Source of the DNA: Microbacterium hydrocarbonoxydans
GTDB taxonomy: Bacteria > Actinomycetota > Actinomycetes > Actinomycetales > Microbacteriaceae
Length of the DNA stretch: 64,000 bases
Direction: 5' to 3'
NCBI RefSeq assembly: GCF_023715885.1
Contig: NZ_JAMBOY010000001.1
Coordinates: 62,001 to 126,000 of the forward strand
In this document: one piece after another, positions 57,701 to 64,000 of the stretch
Layout: each line of letters starts with the position of its first letter
Position numbering within the stretch: the first letter of the stretch is position 1
Position numbers and translations under genes: made by a program
The notes under the pieces: generated by a model
Seen by the model: only the letters and a program-made list of their open reading frames with translations
Told to the model about the DNA's origin: nothing
Databases searched by the model: none

Positions 57701-57815
57701 TCGGGAAGCCCTGATAGTTGATCGCCATCGTGGTCAGGGCGATCACGCCCACCGTCACTCCGGCGGCGGACGCCAATGTCTTCGGTCGTGACCGCATCCA
57801 CGACAACGCCTTCAT
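51741..57815 (-). CDS. Giant surface protein with tandem cadherin/Ig-like and fibronectin-III domains
   Basis: The 2024-residue protein has an N-terminal membrane anchor at about residues 14-34 (TLASAAGVTVGVIALTTMAI) and a propeller-like region at about 40-360. At least ten cadherin/Ig-like repeats span about 400-1460, marked by repeated VLxND and DPDGD turns (VLDNDNDPDGD, VLANDMDPAGG, VLDNDTHPND, LANDSDPEGD, LKNDEDPDG). Five to six fibronectin-III domains (about 1465-1920, e.g. PEAPGAPIVTSVQDRTVVV) and an 80-residue C-terminal domain with four cysteines follow. It should extend far from the membrane. It leads the MoxR-DUF58 chain, with operator candidate site 4 upstream. Confidence 0.92.
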   Translation of the reverse strand: MKALSWMRSRPKTLASAAGVTVGVIALTTMAINYQGFPTTKVDLNDGGVWITKASSLLVGHFNHESTVLDGGLRTTGENFDILQDETTILVVDESAATVTAVDPARVSLGDSARIPSSSKVALGHQTTAILDKKSGNLFVVPVRGIPTFKMDGAEPAAKLGANADVVVADDGTVFGLSADRGEVVTIPVDNEGEPLEPSAASLGEIDDTGAPSITAVGRTPVVLDAAAGVVTTPGGFRTEVADVADAVLQPASAETTSVALATKSALVSVPLDGSEPVVTDVGGNGTPAAPISLRGCTYAAWAGSAKFLRECPGDANDVNERIEGAEQSKTLTFRVNRDVIILNDAVGGAAWMANESLQRVDNWNDLTPPEGETQDEDNTTEETVETTLPDRKEENTPPVAEDDDFGVRPGATTLLPVLDNDNDPDGDVLVATLAEAQPSLGTVQPVQNGGSLQIAVDEEATGSTTFVYEANDGRNGKDTANVTLTVHPWDQNAAPTPKRKTSLVVESGGTVSYNILPDFIDPDGDDIYLKGVEPAPGDEVDFTTDGQITYKATASLQGRKEVQVTVADGFGETYVGTISLDVRPEGSTDPKTNADHVVTRVGEQVAVAPLANDTSSGREPLRLGRVDESPGATILPDYPNKTFTFSAAAPGTYYVQYLATAGPKNAQGLVRVDVQDESDNDLPPIAVRDVALLPSGGDVLVGVLANDMDPAGGILVVQSVSVEPSSGISVSVINHETLRITDQGALTDQVRVKYRISNGSKSAEGEVVVIPIPAPDEILQPVANPDTATVRAGDVVTIPVLDNDTHPNDDVMHVSPELIESPEPEDGEAFVSQDAVRFKAGPEAKTVYLTYEAVDSRQQKAAALVTIQILPIDEETNAAPRPQDIVSRALAGTEVSIAVPLDGIDADGDSVELLDITSSPTKGRIVETGANYFTYEAFDDSAGVDTFKYRVRDRLGKEGVATIRVGIAPAEDVNQSPYAVKDAVVVRPGREIAVPVLANDSDPEGDKITLVSEKNGGLEVPKIEGLSARVSGDRVLVQAPNRSLETSLQYTIRDSRGATASAVLQITVDEDVPLQAPVARDDRVRPEDLKDDSLTAEVDILKNDEDPDGTTDALDVTLGAGATQLDNGLVRVTVQEEQQLIRYTLTDRDGLEASAFIFVPGESGLRPTVDVTKPVEVISGETKALPLSEYVTVAGGGTARITEHAKVTAVHADGSDLVKDETSLVYTSAAGYFGPDAITFEVTDGDGPDDPEGRKATLTIPIDVLPPDNQQPVFVNSQMQVAPGEDATALDLAALTTDPDPEDEGKHKYTFVGGDGKGVTAKVDGPQLLVQASSSAKKGTALTLKIRITDGQTEPVEGTVTVLVAASTRAMPAANTDTVSEADQGKPVTVDVLANDFNPFPETPLKVVSAVVEAGMGSVSQKGDQLTVTPAATFVGTLVVRYRIQDATEDPDREVNGQVVVTVQGVPEAPGAPIVTSVQDRTVVVSYGAPSNNGAEITKYTVKSVSGGAYSKECRSTTCTLDGLTNNVEYTFQVTATNRVGEGKPSGTSAVARPDARPDTPNPPTLKFGDKSLAVSWTTPSTPGSPVESYTLEISPAPPSGVAQKQVTGNSLTWEGLENGGNYQVRVQAHNKAPDPSSWSNWSASEVPAGPPLKPGAPTTTQLASVGTEAQMQVNWSAPNSNGDAIASYQLEVRNGGTVVNTLTPGAGATSQAVKVPTSETPYTYRIRAQNKAGWGEWSDLSAPRRGVNAPGAPTGLRGQAADRSIVNISYNEGARNGAKSSELSYQYTFNGGGSWQALNGNSIGGLTNGQTYNLQIRAVATVDGTTYAGAASNVAQVVPFGQPKPPVARAENLGQSVRVSWDARNSDNGRPIDQVQISIDGGGWRNVSANGSETVGNGYEQTHSIKVRAHASEGGWSPEASDSARTNDRPAEVLKTGKGASGNWPGECTHSSCAYVTLTVQNFRSPGNYTLRCDDGGQFGNSARYVPENGTVQLGCFYGNPGRSIRVYIVELNRYADAISWY

Positions 57816-57919
57816 ACCCGGTTCCCCCCAGGGTCTCGCTGAACAAGACTCTCCCTATCGCGCACCTGGCCGGGCACGATACACCCGATCATCCTAACCG
57901 GCCGGAATACCGCGCACGA

Positions 57920-57935
57920 TGGGGAGAATTGTCCA
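57920..57935. promoter_or_regulatory. Palindromic operator candidate (site 4)
   Basis: TGGGGA-GAAT-TGTCCA has the same four-base spacing as sites 1-3. It lies 105 bases upstream of the giant fibronectin-III gene in the 140-base gap after the glycosylase gene. The left arm is exact to the consensus, the right arm differs at two positions. Confidence 0.5.
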
Positions 57936-57955
57936 GATCCGGACGGGTGATCAAT

Positions 57956-58537
57956 TCACCGCAGATCGGCGGCGCGCCAGCAGCCCTCGATGTGGTCGTC
58001 GACCATGCCTGCGGACTGCATGAGGGCGTACATCGTGGTGGCTCCGACGAAGCGGAATCCGCGGCGCCGAAGCTCCTTGCTGAGGGCGGTGGATTCGGGG
58101 GTGACGGCGGGGACGTCAGCGAAGCTCGCCGGGCGGGCATCGGTGGCAGGAGGGGCGAACGACCACATGAGCTCGTCGAGCTCGCCCTCGGCCATCGTTC
58201 TGACGATGCGGGCGTTGCCGATGGTCGCCTCGATCTTGGCCCGGTTGCGGATGATGCCCGCGTCGCCCATGAGACGCTCGACGTCGGTCTCATCGAACGC
58301 AGCGACCGCGTCGGGGTCGAATCCGGCGAACACCTCGCGGAAGCGAGGGCGCTTGCGGAGGATCGTGATCCACGACAGGCCGGCCTGGAATCCCTCGAGT
58401 GCCATCTTCTCGAACAGCGCCCGGTTGCCGTGCAGCGGGGTGCCCCACTCCTCGTCGTGATAGCGGCGGTACTCGGCGTCGTCTCCGACCCAGGCGCAGC
58501 GCGCACGTTCGTCGGGACCGATGAGGAGGGAGGACAT
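57956..58537 (-). CDS. tag: DNA-3-methyladenine glycosylase I
   Basis: The 193-residue protein removes 3-methyladenine from alkylated DNA. Family motifs are RCAWVGDD near residue 13, YHDEEWGTPLHG near 25, LFEKMALEGFQAGLSWITIL near 41, GIIRNRAKIEATIGNA near 93 and the C-terminal zinc ligands in HIEGCW. The zinc-site cysteines and histidines (first Cys, YHDEEWG His, and HxxxC at the end) are all present. It is a single gene with 110 bases upstream. Confidence 0.93.
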   Translation of the reverse strand: MSSLLIGPDERARCAWVGDDAEYRRYHDEEWGTPLHGNRALFEKMALEGFQAGLSWITILRKRPRFREVFAGFDPDAVAAFDETDVERLMGDAGIIRNRAKIEATIGNARIVRTMAEGELDELMWSFAPPATDARPASFADVPAVTPESTALSKELRRRGFRFVGATTMYALMQSAGMVDDHIEGCWRAADLR

Positions 58538-58647
58538 GGGATGACGCTATCGCCCGGCACCGACACTCTGCTCACTGCACACTGCTCATGCGATCTCTGT
58601 CCTGCGCACCGGAGCAGAGCTCCGACGCACGCCGAGCGAGCCCGCGC

Positions 58648-59694
58648 TCAGTCCGCGAAGGTCGATCCGTCGATCACGAACCGGTAGCGCACGTCCGACG
58701 CGAGTACGCGCTCATAGGCCTCGTTGATCTGCGACGCCGGGATGACCTCGACCTCCGCCGCGATGCCGTGCTCGGCACCGAAGTCGAGCATCTCCTGGGT
58801 CTCCTGGATGCCGCCGATGTTCGATCCGGCGAGCGACCGGCGCCCGCCGATCAGCGACATCACCTGCACCGGCAGGGGCTCCGCCGGAGCACCAACGCAC
58901 ACCATCGATCCGCCCACGTCGAGCAGGCTCAGGTACGACCGCAGGTCCACGACCGCGCTCACGGTGTTGAGGATCACGTCGAACGACGAACGGAGGTTGC
59001 GGAACGTCTCGCGGTCGCTCGTCGCGTAGTAGTGGTCGGCCCCGAGGCGCAGCCCGTCGTCCCTCTTGGTGAGCGTCTGCGACAGCACCGTGACCTCGGC
59101 ACCGAGCGCGTGCGCGATCTGCACGGCCATGTGGCCGAGCCCGCCGAGTCCGACGACGGCGACCCGGCTGCCCGGTCCGACGTTCCAGTGCCGCAGCGGC
59201 GAGTACGTCGTGATGCCGGCGCAGAGCAGCGGGGCCGCGGCATCCAGTTCGATGCCCTCGGGGATGCGAACGACGAACGACTCCGTCACGACGACCTGCT
59301 CGGAGTACCCGCCCTGCGTGACCGAGCCGTCCCTGTCGACGCTCCCATAGGTCAGAATCGTCCCGTTCGTGCAGAACTGCTCGTCGCCTCGCTGACAGTT
59401 GCGGCACTCGCCGCACGAGTTCACCATGCATCCCACGCCGACCCGGTCGCCGACGGAGTGACGCGTGACGTCCGATCCGACGGCCGAGACGGTTCCGGCG
59501 ATCTCGTGGCCGGGTGCGAGCGGGTACTTCTGCGGACCCCAGTCTCCCCGCACCGTGTGGATGTCGGAGTGGCAGATGCCGGCGAACGCGATGTCGATCA
59601 GGACGTCGTGCGGACCGAGCTCGCGTCGGTCGATGACGGTCTTCTCAAGAGGAGCGGCTTCGCTGGGGGCGGCGTAGGCGTGGACGCGGGTCAT
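58648..59694 (-). CDS. Zinc-dependent NAD(P) alcohol dehydrogenase
   Basis: This 348-residue medium-chain dehydrogenase/reductase of the cinnamyl-alcohol/YahK type has the catalytic zinc site GHEIAGTV near residue 61 and GICHSDIHT near 37, structural zinc cysteines in [15 protein letters not shown] near 95, and cofactor motif [15 protein letters not shown] near 175. It interconverts an aldehyde and an alcohol. The substrate cannot be set. ATG at 59694 follows GAGGAG. Confidence 0.92.
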   Translation of the reverse strand: MTRVHAYAAPSEAAPLEKTVIDRRELGPHDVLIDIAFAGICHSDIHTVRGDWGPQKYPLAPGHEIAGTVSAVGSDVTRHSVGDRVGVGCMVNSCGECRNCQRGDEQFCTNGTILTYGSVDRDGSVTQGGYSEQVVVTESFVVRIPEGIELDAAAPLLCAGITTYSPLRHWNVGPGSRVAVVGLGGLGHMAVQIAHALGAEVTVLSQTLTKRDDGLRLGADHYYATSDRETFRNLRSSFDVILNTVSAVVDLRSYLSLLDVGGSMVCVGAPAEPLPVQVMSLIGGRRSLAGSNIGGIQETQEMLDFGAEHGIAAEVEVIPASQINEAYERVLASDVRYRFVIDGSTFAD

Positions 59695-59763
59695 CGGGAC
59701 TCCTCGAATAGAACGGCCCCTTGAGAATACCCATGCGCGGCCCCGCCTACGCCGCCCGCCGCG

Positions 59764-60003
59764 CTACATGACCACGGTGGTGAACGGCGTGCAGGACCAG
59801 AGGACCCACCCACCGCCACCGGCTCCCATCCATCGGAAGATACCGATCCTGTCGGTCCCCTCGATGTTCGAGTACGTCTCGTGCCCGATGTAGTCACCGT
59901 CTCCCAAAGGATCGGCACTGGCCGGTGCGGCGAGCGCGATGCTGCCCACTGTCATGGCCCCGATAACCGCGGCGGTCGCGACGATGCGATGCATTCGCTT
60001 CAC
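59764..60003 (-). CDS. Small secreted protein with signal peptide
   Basis: The 79-residue product has a clear signal peptide (KRMHRIVATAAVIGAMTVG, cleavage near APASA-D), leaving a mature part of about 50 residues rich in Gly, Tyr and Trp (FRWMGAGGGGWVLWSC) with one cysteine. No known family is recognised; the composition resembles small secreted peptides such as bacteriocin-like or surface-active peptides. GTG at 60003 follows AAGGGAA; ATG 59994 is an alternative. The open frame further upstream is not preferred. Confidence 0.6.
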   Translation of the reverse strand: MKRMHRIVATAAVIGAMTVGSIALAAPASADPLGDGDYIGHETYSNIEGTDRIGIFRWMGAGGGGWVLWSCTPFTTVVM

Positions 60004-60101
60004 GATGATTCCCTTCTTTGGCGCCCCAGCGCGTTGATTGAACGCGGCCACGGTACCGCCGCGGTGTTCGCACCTCGGAGGGCATCGGTGAACAGCGGTG
60101 C

Positions 60102-62168
60102 TCAGCGCTTCTTCGCCTTGAGCGCCTTCTCCTGAACGGGCGCCTCACCGGATGCCGCGAGCGCAGCGTAGTACGCACGGGCCTCGTCTTGACGCTCCTT
60201 CTCCGCGCCTGACGCGATGGGGGCGCGCACATGCTCCGCCTCGTAGCCGAACGCGTCGACGAGGTCGAGCGCGTGCGGACGAAGCCGGGCACACAGGCGA
60301 TCGATGTAGCTCGAGACCGCCGCGGCACGCTGCATCGACAGCCGACCGTTGATGAGGTGCCAGGCGAGGTGCTTCTCGATGAGCTGCAGTCCGAACAGGT
60401 CGCGCAGCCAGGTCAGCACCTTCTTGGTGTCGGCGTCCTCAACCCGGTGCACGGCGTCGGTGAACGCCTCCCATTGCAGCAGCTCGCCATGCGCGCGGGC
60501 CGCCTCGATGAGCTCGGCCTGGTTCTCGTTGAACAGCCGCGAGCCGAGCGCCTTGTCCTTCGCACCGGGGCGCAGACGAGCCGCGATGTCGGCGACCATC
60601 TGCTGCACGCGCTCCGCGAGCAGGAGGTGCTGCTGCTCCTCGCGCAGGCCGTTCTCGACTGACCGCGCGACCTGGCCGAAGTCCGCGACCGACTGGCCGA
60701 ACTGCCGCAGGCCGGCGCCGTGGAACAGCTTGCCCGCGGTCTGGCCGACGGCGAACTTGGCGAGGGCCGCGGCATCCTTGCCTGTGAACTGCTTGGCGTA
60801 GTCCGTGAGCAGGCGCTTGCCGACGAGCTGCAGCAGCACGTTGTTGTCGCCCTCGAACGTGACGTAGATGTCGAGATCGGCACGGAGTCCTACGAGACGG
60901 TTCTCGAACATGAAACCGGCGCCGCCGCACGCTTCGCGAGCCTCCTGCAGCGTGTCGAGCGCGTGCCAGGTCGACAGCGGCTTGAGTGCGGCCGCGAGGG
61001 TCTCGAGGTCTTCGCGGTCGGCCGGAGTGTCGGTGCGGCCCGAGAAGACGCCGTCGAACTTCTGCAGGAACTCGTCGTGCGCGAAGATCTGCGCGTACGT
61101 CGTCGCGAGACGGGGCAGCAGGCGACGCTGGTGCTTGCCATAGTCGAGAAGCACGACCTCCTGGCCGTCGATGCCGTCGAACTGACGGCGCTGCGTGGCG
61201 TACGTGATCGCGATCTTGAGCCCGAGGGCCGACGCCCACGACGCCGCTCCGTCGAGAGAGACGCGCCCCTGCACCAGGGTGCCGAGCATCGTGAAGAAGC
61301 GGCGCCCGGGGCTGTCGATAGCGCTCGAGTAGGTGCCGTCGGGGGCGACGTCGCCGTAGCGGTTCAGCAGGTTCGTGCGTGGGATCCGCACGTGATCGAA
61401 TGACAGGCGACCGTTGTCGATGCCGTTGAGTCCGCCCTTGAGTCCGTCGTCCTCGCGGCCGATGCCGGGAAGGTCGACGCCGTCCTCGCCGCGCAGCGGC
61501 ACGTAGAAGCAATGCACGCCGTGGTTCACGCCGTTCGTGATCAGCTGCGCGAAGACGGTGGCGGCGATGCCGTGCAGGGCCGCATTTCCGAGGTACTCCT
61601 TCGTCGCCCCGCGGAACGGGGTGTTGATGACGAACTCCTCGGTGTCCGGGTCGTAGGTGGCGGTCGTGCCGACGGCGGCGACGTCGGATCCGTGACCGAT
61701 CTCGGTCATCGCGAACGCGCCGGGGATCTCGAGGCTCATGATGCCGGGCAGCCACCTGTCGTGGTGCTCGGCGGTGCCGAGCTGCAGCACGGCGGAGCCG
61801 AAGAGCCCCCACTGCACGCCCGACTTGATCTGCAGGCTCGGATCGGCGGTGACGAGCTCCTCGAACCCGGCGATGTTCGCCCCGTTGTTCTCCTCGCCGC
61901 CGAGGCGCTTCGGGAACGCGCGGTGCACCGCCTTGTTGTCGACGAGCAGGTGCAGCTGGCTGAGCACGCGCTCCCGGTGCTCGTCCTTGCCGAGCTCGTC
62001 CTTGCGCCAGAACGCCGAGTCCTTGATCATCTCGCGGGCCTCGCGCCGGGTGTCGGCCCAGGTCCCTAGCAGCAGCTCGGTGACCGCGTCGACGTCGAGC
62101 CGCACGTTCGCGGAGGACTCGTTCGACTCGGCGGGGGTCGTGTTCGGACGGACGGCGGCGTCGACCAT
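60102..62168 (-). CDS. Acyl-CoA oxidase/dehydrogenase
   Basis: The 688-residue protein is long, as in acyl-CoA oxidases. It has FAD and substrate motifs AFAMTEIGHGSDVAAVGT near residue 145 and GRVSLDGAASWASALGLKIAI near 295, ACGGAGFMFENRLVGLRAD near 415, and a TFEGDNNVLLQLVGKRLL segment near 440 carrying the catalytic-type glutamate. It should oxidise acyl-CoA to enoyl-CoA in fatty acid breakdown, passing electrons to oxygen if it is a true oxidase. The lysine-rich C-terminus (KALKAKKR) is unusual. A possible TetR-type operator lies 31-54 bases upstream. Confidence 0.9.
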   Translation of the reverse strand: MVDAAVRPNTTPAESNESSANVRLDVDAVTELLLGTWADTRREAREMIKDSAFWRKDELGKDEHRERVLSQLHLLVDNKAVHRAFPKRLGGEENNGANIAGFEELVTADPSLQIKSGVQWGLFGSAVLQLGTAEHHDRWLPGIMSLEIPGAFAMTEIGHGSDVAAVGTTATYDPDTEEFVINTPFRGATKEYLGNAALHGIAATVFAQLITNGVNHGVHCFYVPLRGEDGVDLPGIGREDDGLKGGLNGIDNGRLSFDHVRIPRTNLLNRYGDVAPDGTYSSAIDSPGRRFFTMLGTLVQGRVSLDGAASWASALGLKIAITYATQRRQFDGIDGQEVVLLDYGKHQRRLLPRLATTYAQIFAHDEFLQKFDGVFSGRTDTPADREDLETLAAALKPLSTWHALDTLQEAREACGGAGFMFENRLVGLRADLDIYVTFEGDNNVLLQLVGKRLLTDYAKQFTGKDAAALAKFAVGQTAGKLFHGAGLRQFGQSVADFGQVARSVENGLREEQQHLLLAERVQQMVADIAARLRPGAKDKALGSRLFNENQAELIEAARAHGELLQWEAFTDAVHRVEDADTKKVLTWLRDLFGLQLIEKHLAWHLINGRLSMQRAAAVSSYIDRLCARLRPHALDLVDAFGYEAEHVRAPIASGAEKERQDEARAYYAALAASGEAPVQEKALKAKKR

Positions 62169-62198
62169 GGCGCGTTCCTCTCAGGAGAAGATCGGGAA

Positions 62199-62222
62199 TG
62201 TGTCAATGGTAGGTGTGCCACA
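62199..62222. promoter_or_regulatory. Inverted repeat upstream of the acyl-CoA oxidase gene
   Basis: TGTGTCA and TGCCACA, ten bases apart, form an imperfect inverted repeat starting 31 bases upstream of the ATG at 62168. The form resembles TetR-family operators that control fatty acid genes. It is a weak call because of its length and one mismatch per arm. Confidence 0.3.
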
Positions 62223-62349
62223 ACCCACCACGAAGTCGCCTGTATGGTTTCGCCAACCTGTCTCGACCTCGTCGCCGGAGCGGATTGTCGTCAAGCCACA
62301 GTCAGACCGTAGTCAGGCGAGGCCGGCCGGGCTCGCGGCACCCTTCCGG

Positions 62350-63564
62350 TCACGCCGCGGCCGGCGTGCGCGGAGGCGGTGCAGACTTCGCGTCGTTCCA
62401 CCGGCGCATCACGCCGGCGCTCATCCGCGACCAGGTGCGGTCTCGGATGAAGATGGAGTCGATCGCGATCATCGTGAGGGAGAACCAGGGCAGCCCCATC
62501 AGCACCGCGATTCCGATGTGGAACGACAGGATGCCGATGAGTCCGATCAACCGCGTGGGCCGGGTGAGCAGCATGAGCGGGAAGGCCACCTGCAGGATGA
62601 TCGATCCCCAGCTCGCGGCGACGACCATCGGACCCCAGGTCGTGACGAGATCGCTCAGCACCGGCCACGTGCCGAACCTCGCGGTCTGCAGCGGGTTGTA
62701 GACCGCGTACCCCTCTTTCCACGGATCGCCGCCGGCCTTGAACAGCGCACCGGACGCGTAGACGAAGCACACCTGCGCGGTGAGCGCCACCAGCGCGAGG
62801 TTGTGGAAGACCGTGCCCAGCAGCGCCGGTTGGCTGCCCGGCGGGAACCACTCCCCACTCTTCGCCCGCCGACGCGCATCGAGCGACCACCGCGCAGCGG
62901 GGTCGGCGAAGAACAGCAGCAGCAGCGCGATGCGGAACATGTTGTCGCCCTGGTCGCCCACCATGTCGTTGGCTTCGATGAATCCGACCCACAGGCAGAA
63001 GAAGACGGGCAGCACGATGCGGAAGCGCCAGCCGAGCACGAACAGCACGGCGAGCACACCGAGGAAGAGGTACAGCGCCGTGTACAGCGCGTCATTGCCC
63101 ATCGCCGTGTGGAACGCGCTGAAGACCCAGATGGTCGGGAAGTCGCTGACCGGCTGCGCGAGCTCACCGTTCCACGCCGACCCCGATCCGAACGTGTAGA
63201 GGCGGGTGCTGAAGTTCGAGGCGAGGAGTCCGATCGCCGTGACTCCGAACAGGATGCGAGTGACCGCCAGCCCGTACAGCGCCTTCTTGCCGTGGAAGAG
63301 CCAGTCGCCGACGAACGCCGAGATGCGGTCGATCGCCGACACGACCATGGCCCAGAACCCCGCGACCATCGACGACGCGAACGTCAAGAGCCGCACCGGG
63401 AACGACACCTGTGTCTCCCCTGATCGCGGCCCGGGCGTGAACGGCGGAGCGGATGCCGGAGCGGATGACGGCGCAGGCTTCGGCGGTGCCGGCGATTTGA
63501 CCGGTGCGGGAGCGGTGGCCGTCGCGGCCGGGCGCCGTCCGCGGGTCTTCGCGGGGGCGCTCAC
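62350..63564 (-). CDS. HTTM-domain membrane protein (vitamin K carboxylase-like)
   Basis: The 404-residue protein has a Pro/Ala-rich cytoplasmic start and about eight membrane helices (ALYGLAVTRILFGVTAIGLL, ALYLFLGVLAVLFVLGW, MFRIALLLLFFADP onward). The horizontally transferred transmembrane (HTTM) domain is typical of SdpB-type and related proteins. A DUF5819-like gene precedes it, overlapping by GTGA at 63564. In Bacillus, the HTTM protein SdpB and SdpA mature a secreted peptide; a similar role here is only a hypothesis. Confidence 0.82.
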   Translation of the reverse strand: MSAPAKTRGRRPAATATAPAPVKSPAPPKPAPSSAPASAPPFTPGPRSGETQVSFPVRLLTFASSMVAGFWAMVVSAIDRISAFVGDWLFHGKKALYGLAVTRILFGVTAIGLLASNFSTRLYTFGSGSAWNGELAQPVSDFPTIWVFSAFHTAMGNDALYTALYLFLGVLAVLFVLGWRFRIVLPVFFCLWVGFIEANDMVGDQGDNMFRIALLLLFFADPAARWSLDARRRAKSGEWFPPGSQPALLGTVFHNLALVALTAQVCFVYASGALFKAGGDPWKEGYAVYNPLQTARFGTWPVLSDLVTTWGPMVVAASWGSIILQVAFPLMLLTRPTRLIGLIGILSFHIGIAVLMGLPWFSLTMIAIDSIFIRDRTWSRMSAGVMRRWNDAKSAPPPRTPAAA

Positions 63565-64000
63565 TTCTGGGTCCTCTCGAACTGGCTGCGGAAGGTGTTC
63601 GCGAAGTTCTCGCGACTCTGCCCTTCCTCTTCTATAGGGAGACGCCATCCCGTCGTCGAGAACGTGGGATCCGGACGCTGGGCGCCGGGATCGTTCCGCT
63701 CGGCGTAGGGCACGACGTTCTGCCTGCTCACCCGGTACTGCACCTCGACGACGGCATCCGCTCCCCAGATCGCGTAGGCGACCTGGGTGGCGTACGCGGT
63801 CGACAAATGCTCCTCGGCCATGTATGCGGCGGTCGACGGATTGTCGCCTTCGAGCTCGTCGAAGGAGCGCACCATCCACTCCTCCCACCCGTCCTCGGTG
63901 TAGTCGAGAGCCACGACCGCCTGCTGCTGCTCGTTCAGCTTGTTGTAGGCATTCATCTGACCGCTCGCGACCTCGCTCGACTGGATGCCGGCGCGCGGCG
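63561..64000 (-). CDS. DUF5819-like protein, C-terminal part
   Basis: The frame is open to the right edge, so the N-terminus lies outside the window; the ATG at 63956 is internal (upstream codons read into similar polar sequence). The visible 146 residues are mostly helical and charged (AYNKLNEQQQAVVALDY, VRSFDELEGD, TAYATQVAYAIWGADAVVEVQYRVSR). The beta strand of AVVEVQYRV and the pairing with an HTTM gene match the DUF5819 family. It overlaps the HTTM start by four bases. The function is unknown. Confidence 0.65.
   Translation of the reverse strand, partial: PRAGIQSSEVASGQMNAYNKLNEQQQAVVALDYTEDGWEEWMVRSFDELEGDNPSTAAYMAEEHLSTAYATQVAYAIWGADAVVEVQYRVSRQNVVPYAERNDPGAQRPDPTFSTTGWRLPIEEEGQSRENFANTFRSQFERTQK

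Overview
The window reads as chromosomal DNA from a high-GC Gram-positive actinobacterium, most likely a Microbacteriaceae member close to Microbacterium. This rests on GC-rich codon use, many GTG starts, ATGA/GTGA stop-start overlaps, an actinobacterial-type type VII secretion (T7SS) locus, RDD/FHA proteins, a DUF2510 protein and a mycoredoxin-like protein. No rRNA, tRNA, CRISPR array or insertion sequence was seen. No stretch longer than about 200 bp lacks a gene.

Positions 1-17115 hold a cell-surface polysaccharide cluster. It has a Wzy-like polymerase C-terminus, an acyltransferase, a Wzx-like flippase, six glycosyltransferases, a CDP-alcohol phosphatidyltransferase, UDP-glucose dehydrogenase and a glycerol-3-phosphate cytidylyltransferase-like enzyme. 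It also contains a large secreted LamG/PKD protein. Positions 17129-22223 are housekeeping genes: a small SIP-domain protein behind an iron box, a mycoredoxin, an aldehyde dehydrogenase, a zinc metallopeptidase, malate dehydrogenase and a degenerate resolvase-like protein.

Positions 22309-41566 carry a T7SS (ESX-like) locus. It contains a WXG100 pair, EccC with three ATPase domains, two different EccD-like proteins, EccB, a mycosin, a YbaB-like protein, RDD/FHA and DUF2510 proteins, and several probable substrates or partners (glycine-rich, coiled-coil and WXG-like). Positions 40817-57815 hold a compact, almost entirely overlapping gene series on the minus strand: a 2024-residue Ig/cadherin-like plus fibronectin-III surface protein, MoxR ATPase, DUF58, a transglutaminase-fold protein, RDD-FHA, PP2C phosphatase, FHA, Ser/Thr kinase and FHA-winged-helix protein. 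This series runs straight into eccD-eccB-mycP. One 16-bp palindrome (TGGGGA-N4-TCCCCA type) occurs upstream of four transcription units spread over both modules, so the secretion system and the kinase/fibronectin module may form one regulon.

Positions 57956-64000 return to housekeeping and accessory genes: a DNA-3-methyladenine glycosylase, an alcohol dehydrogenase, a small secreted peptide, an acyl-CoA oxidase, and an HTTM/DUF5819 pair that runs off the right edge.
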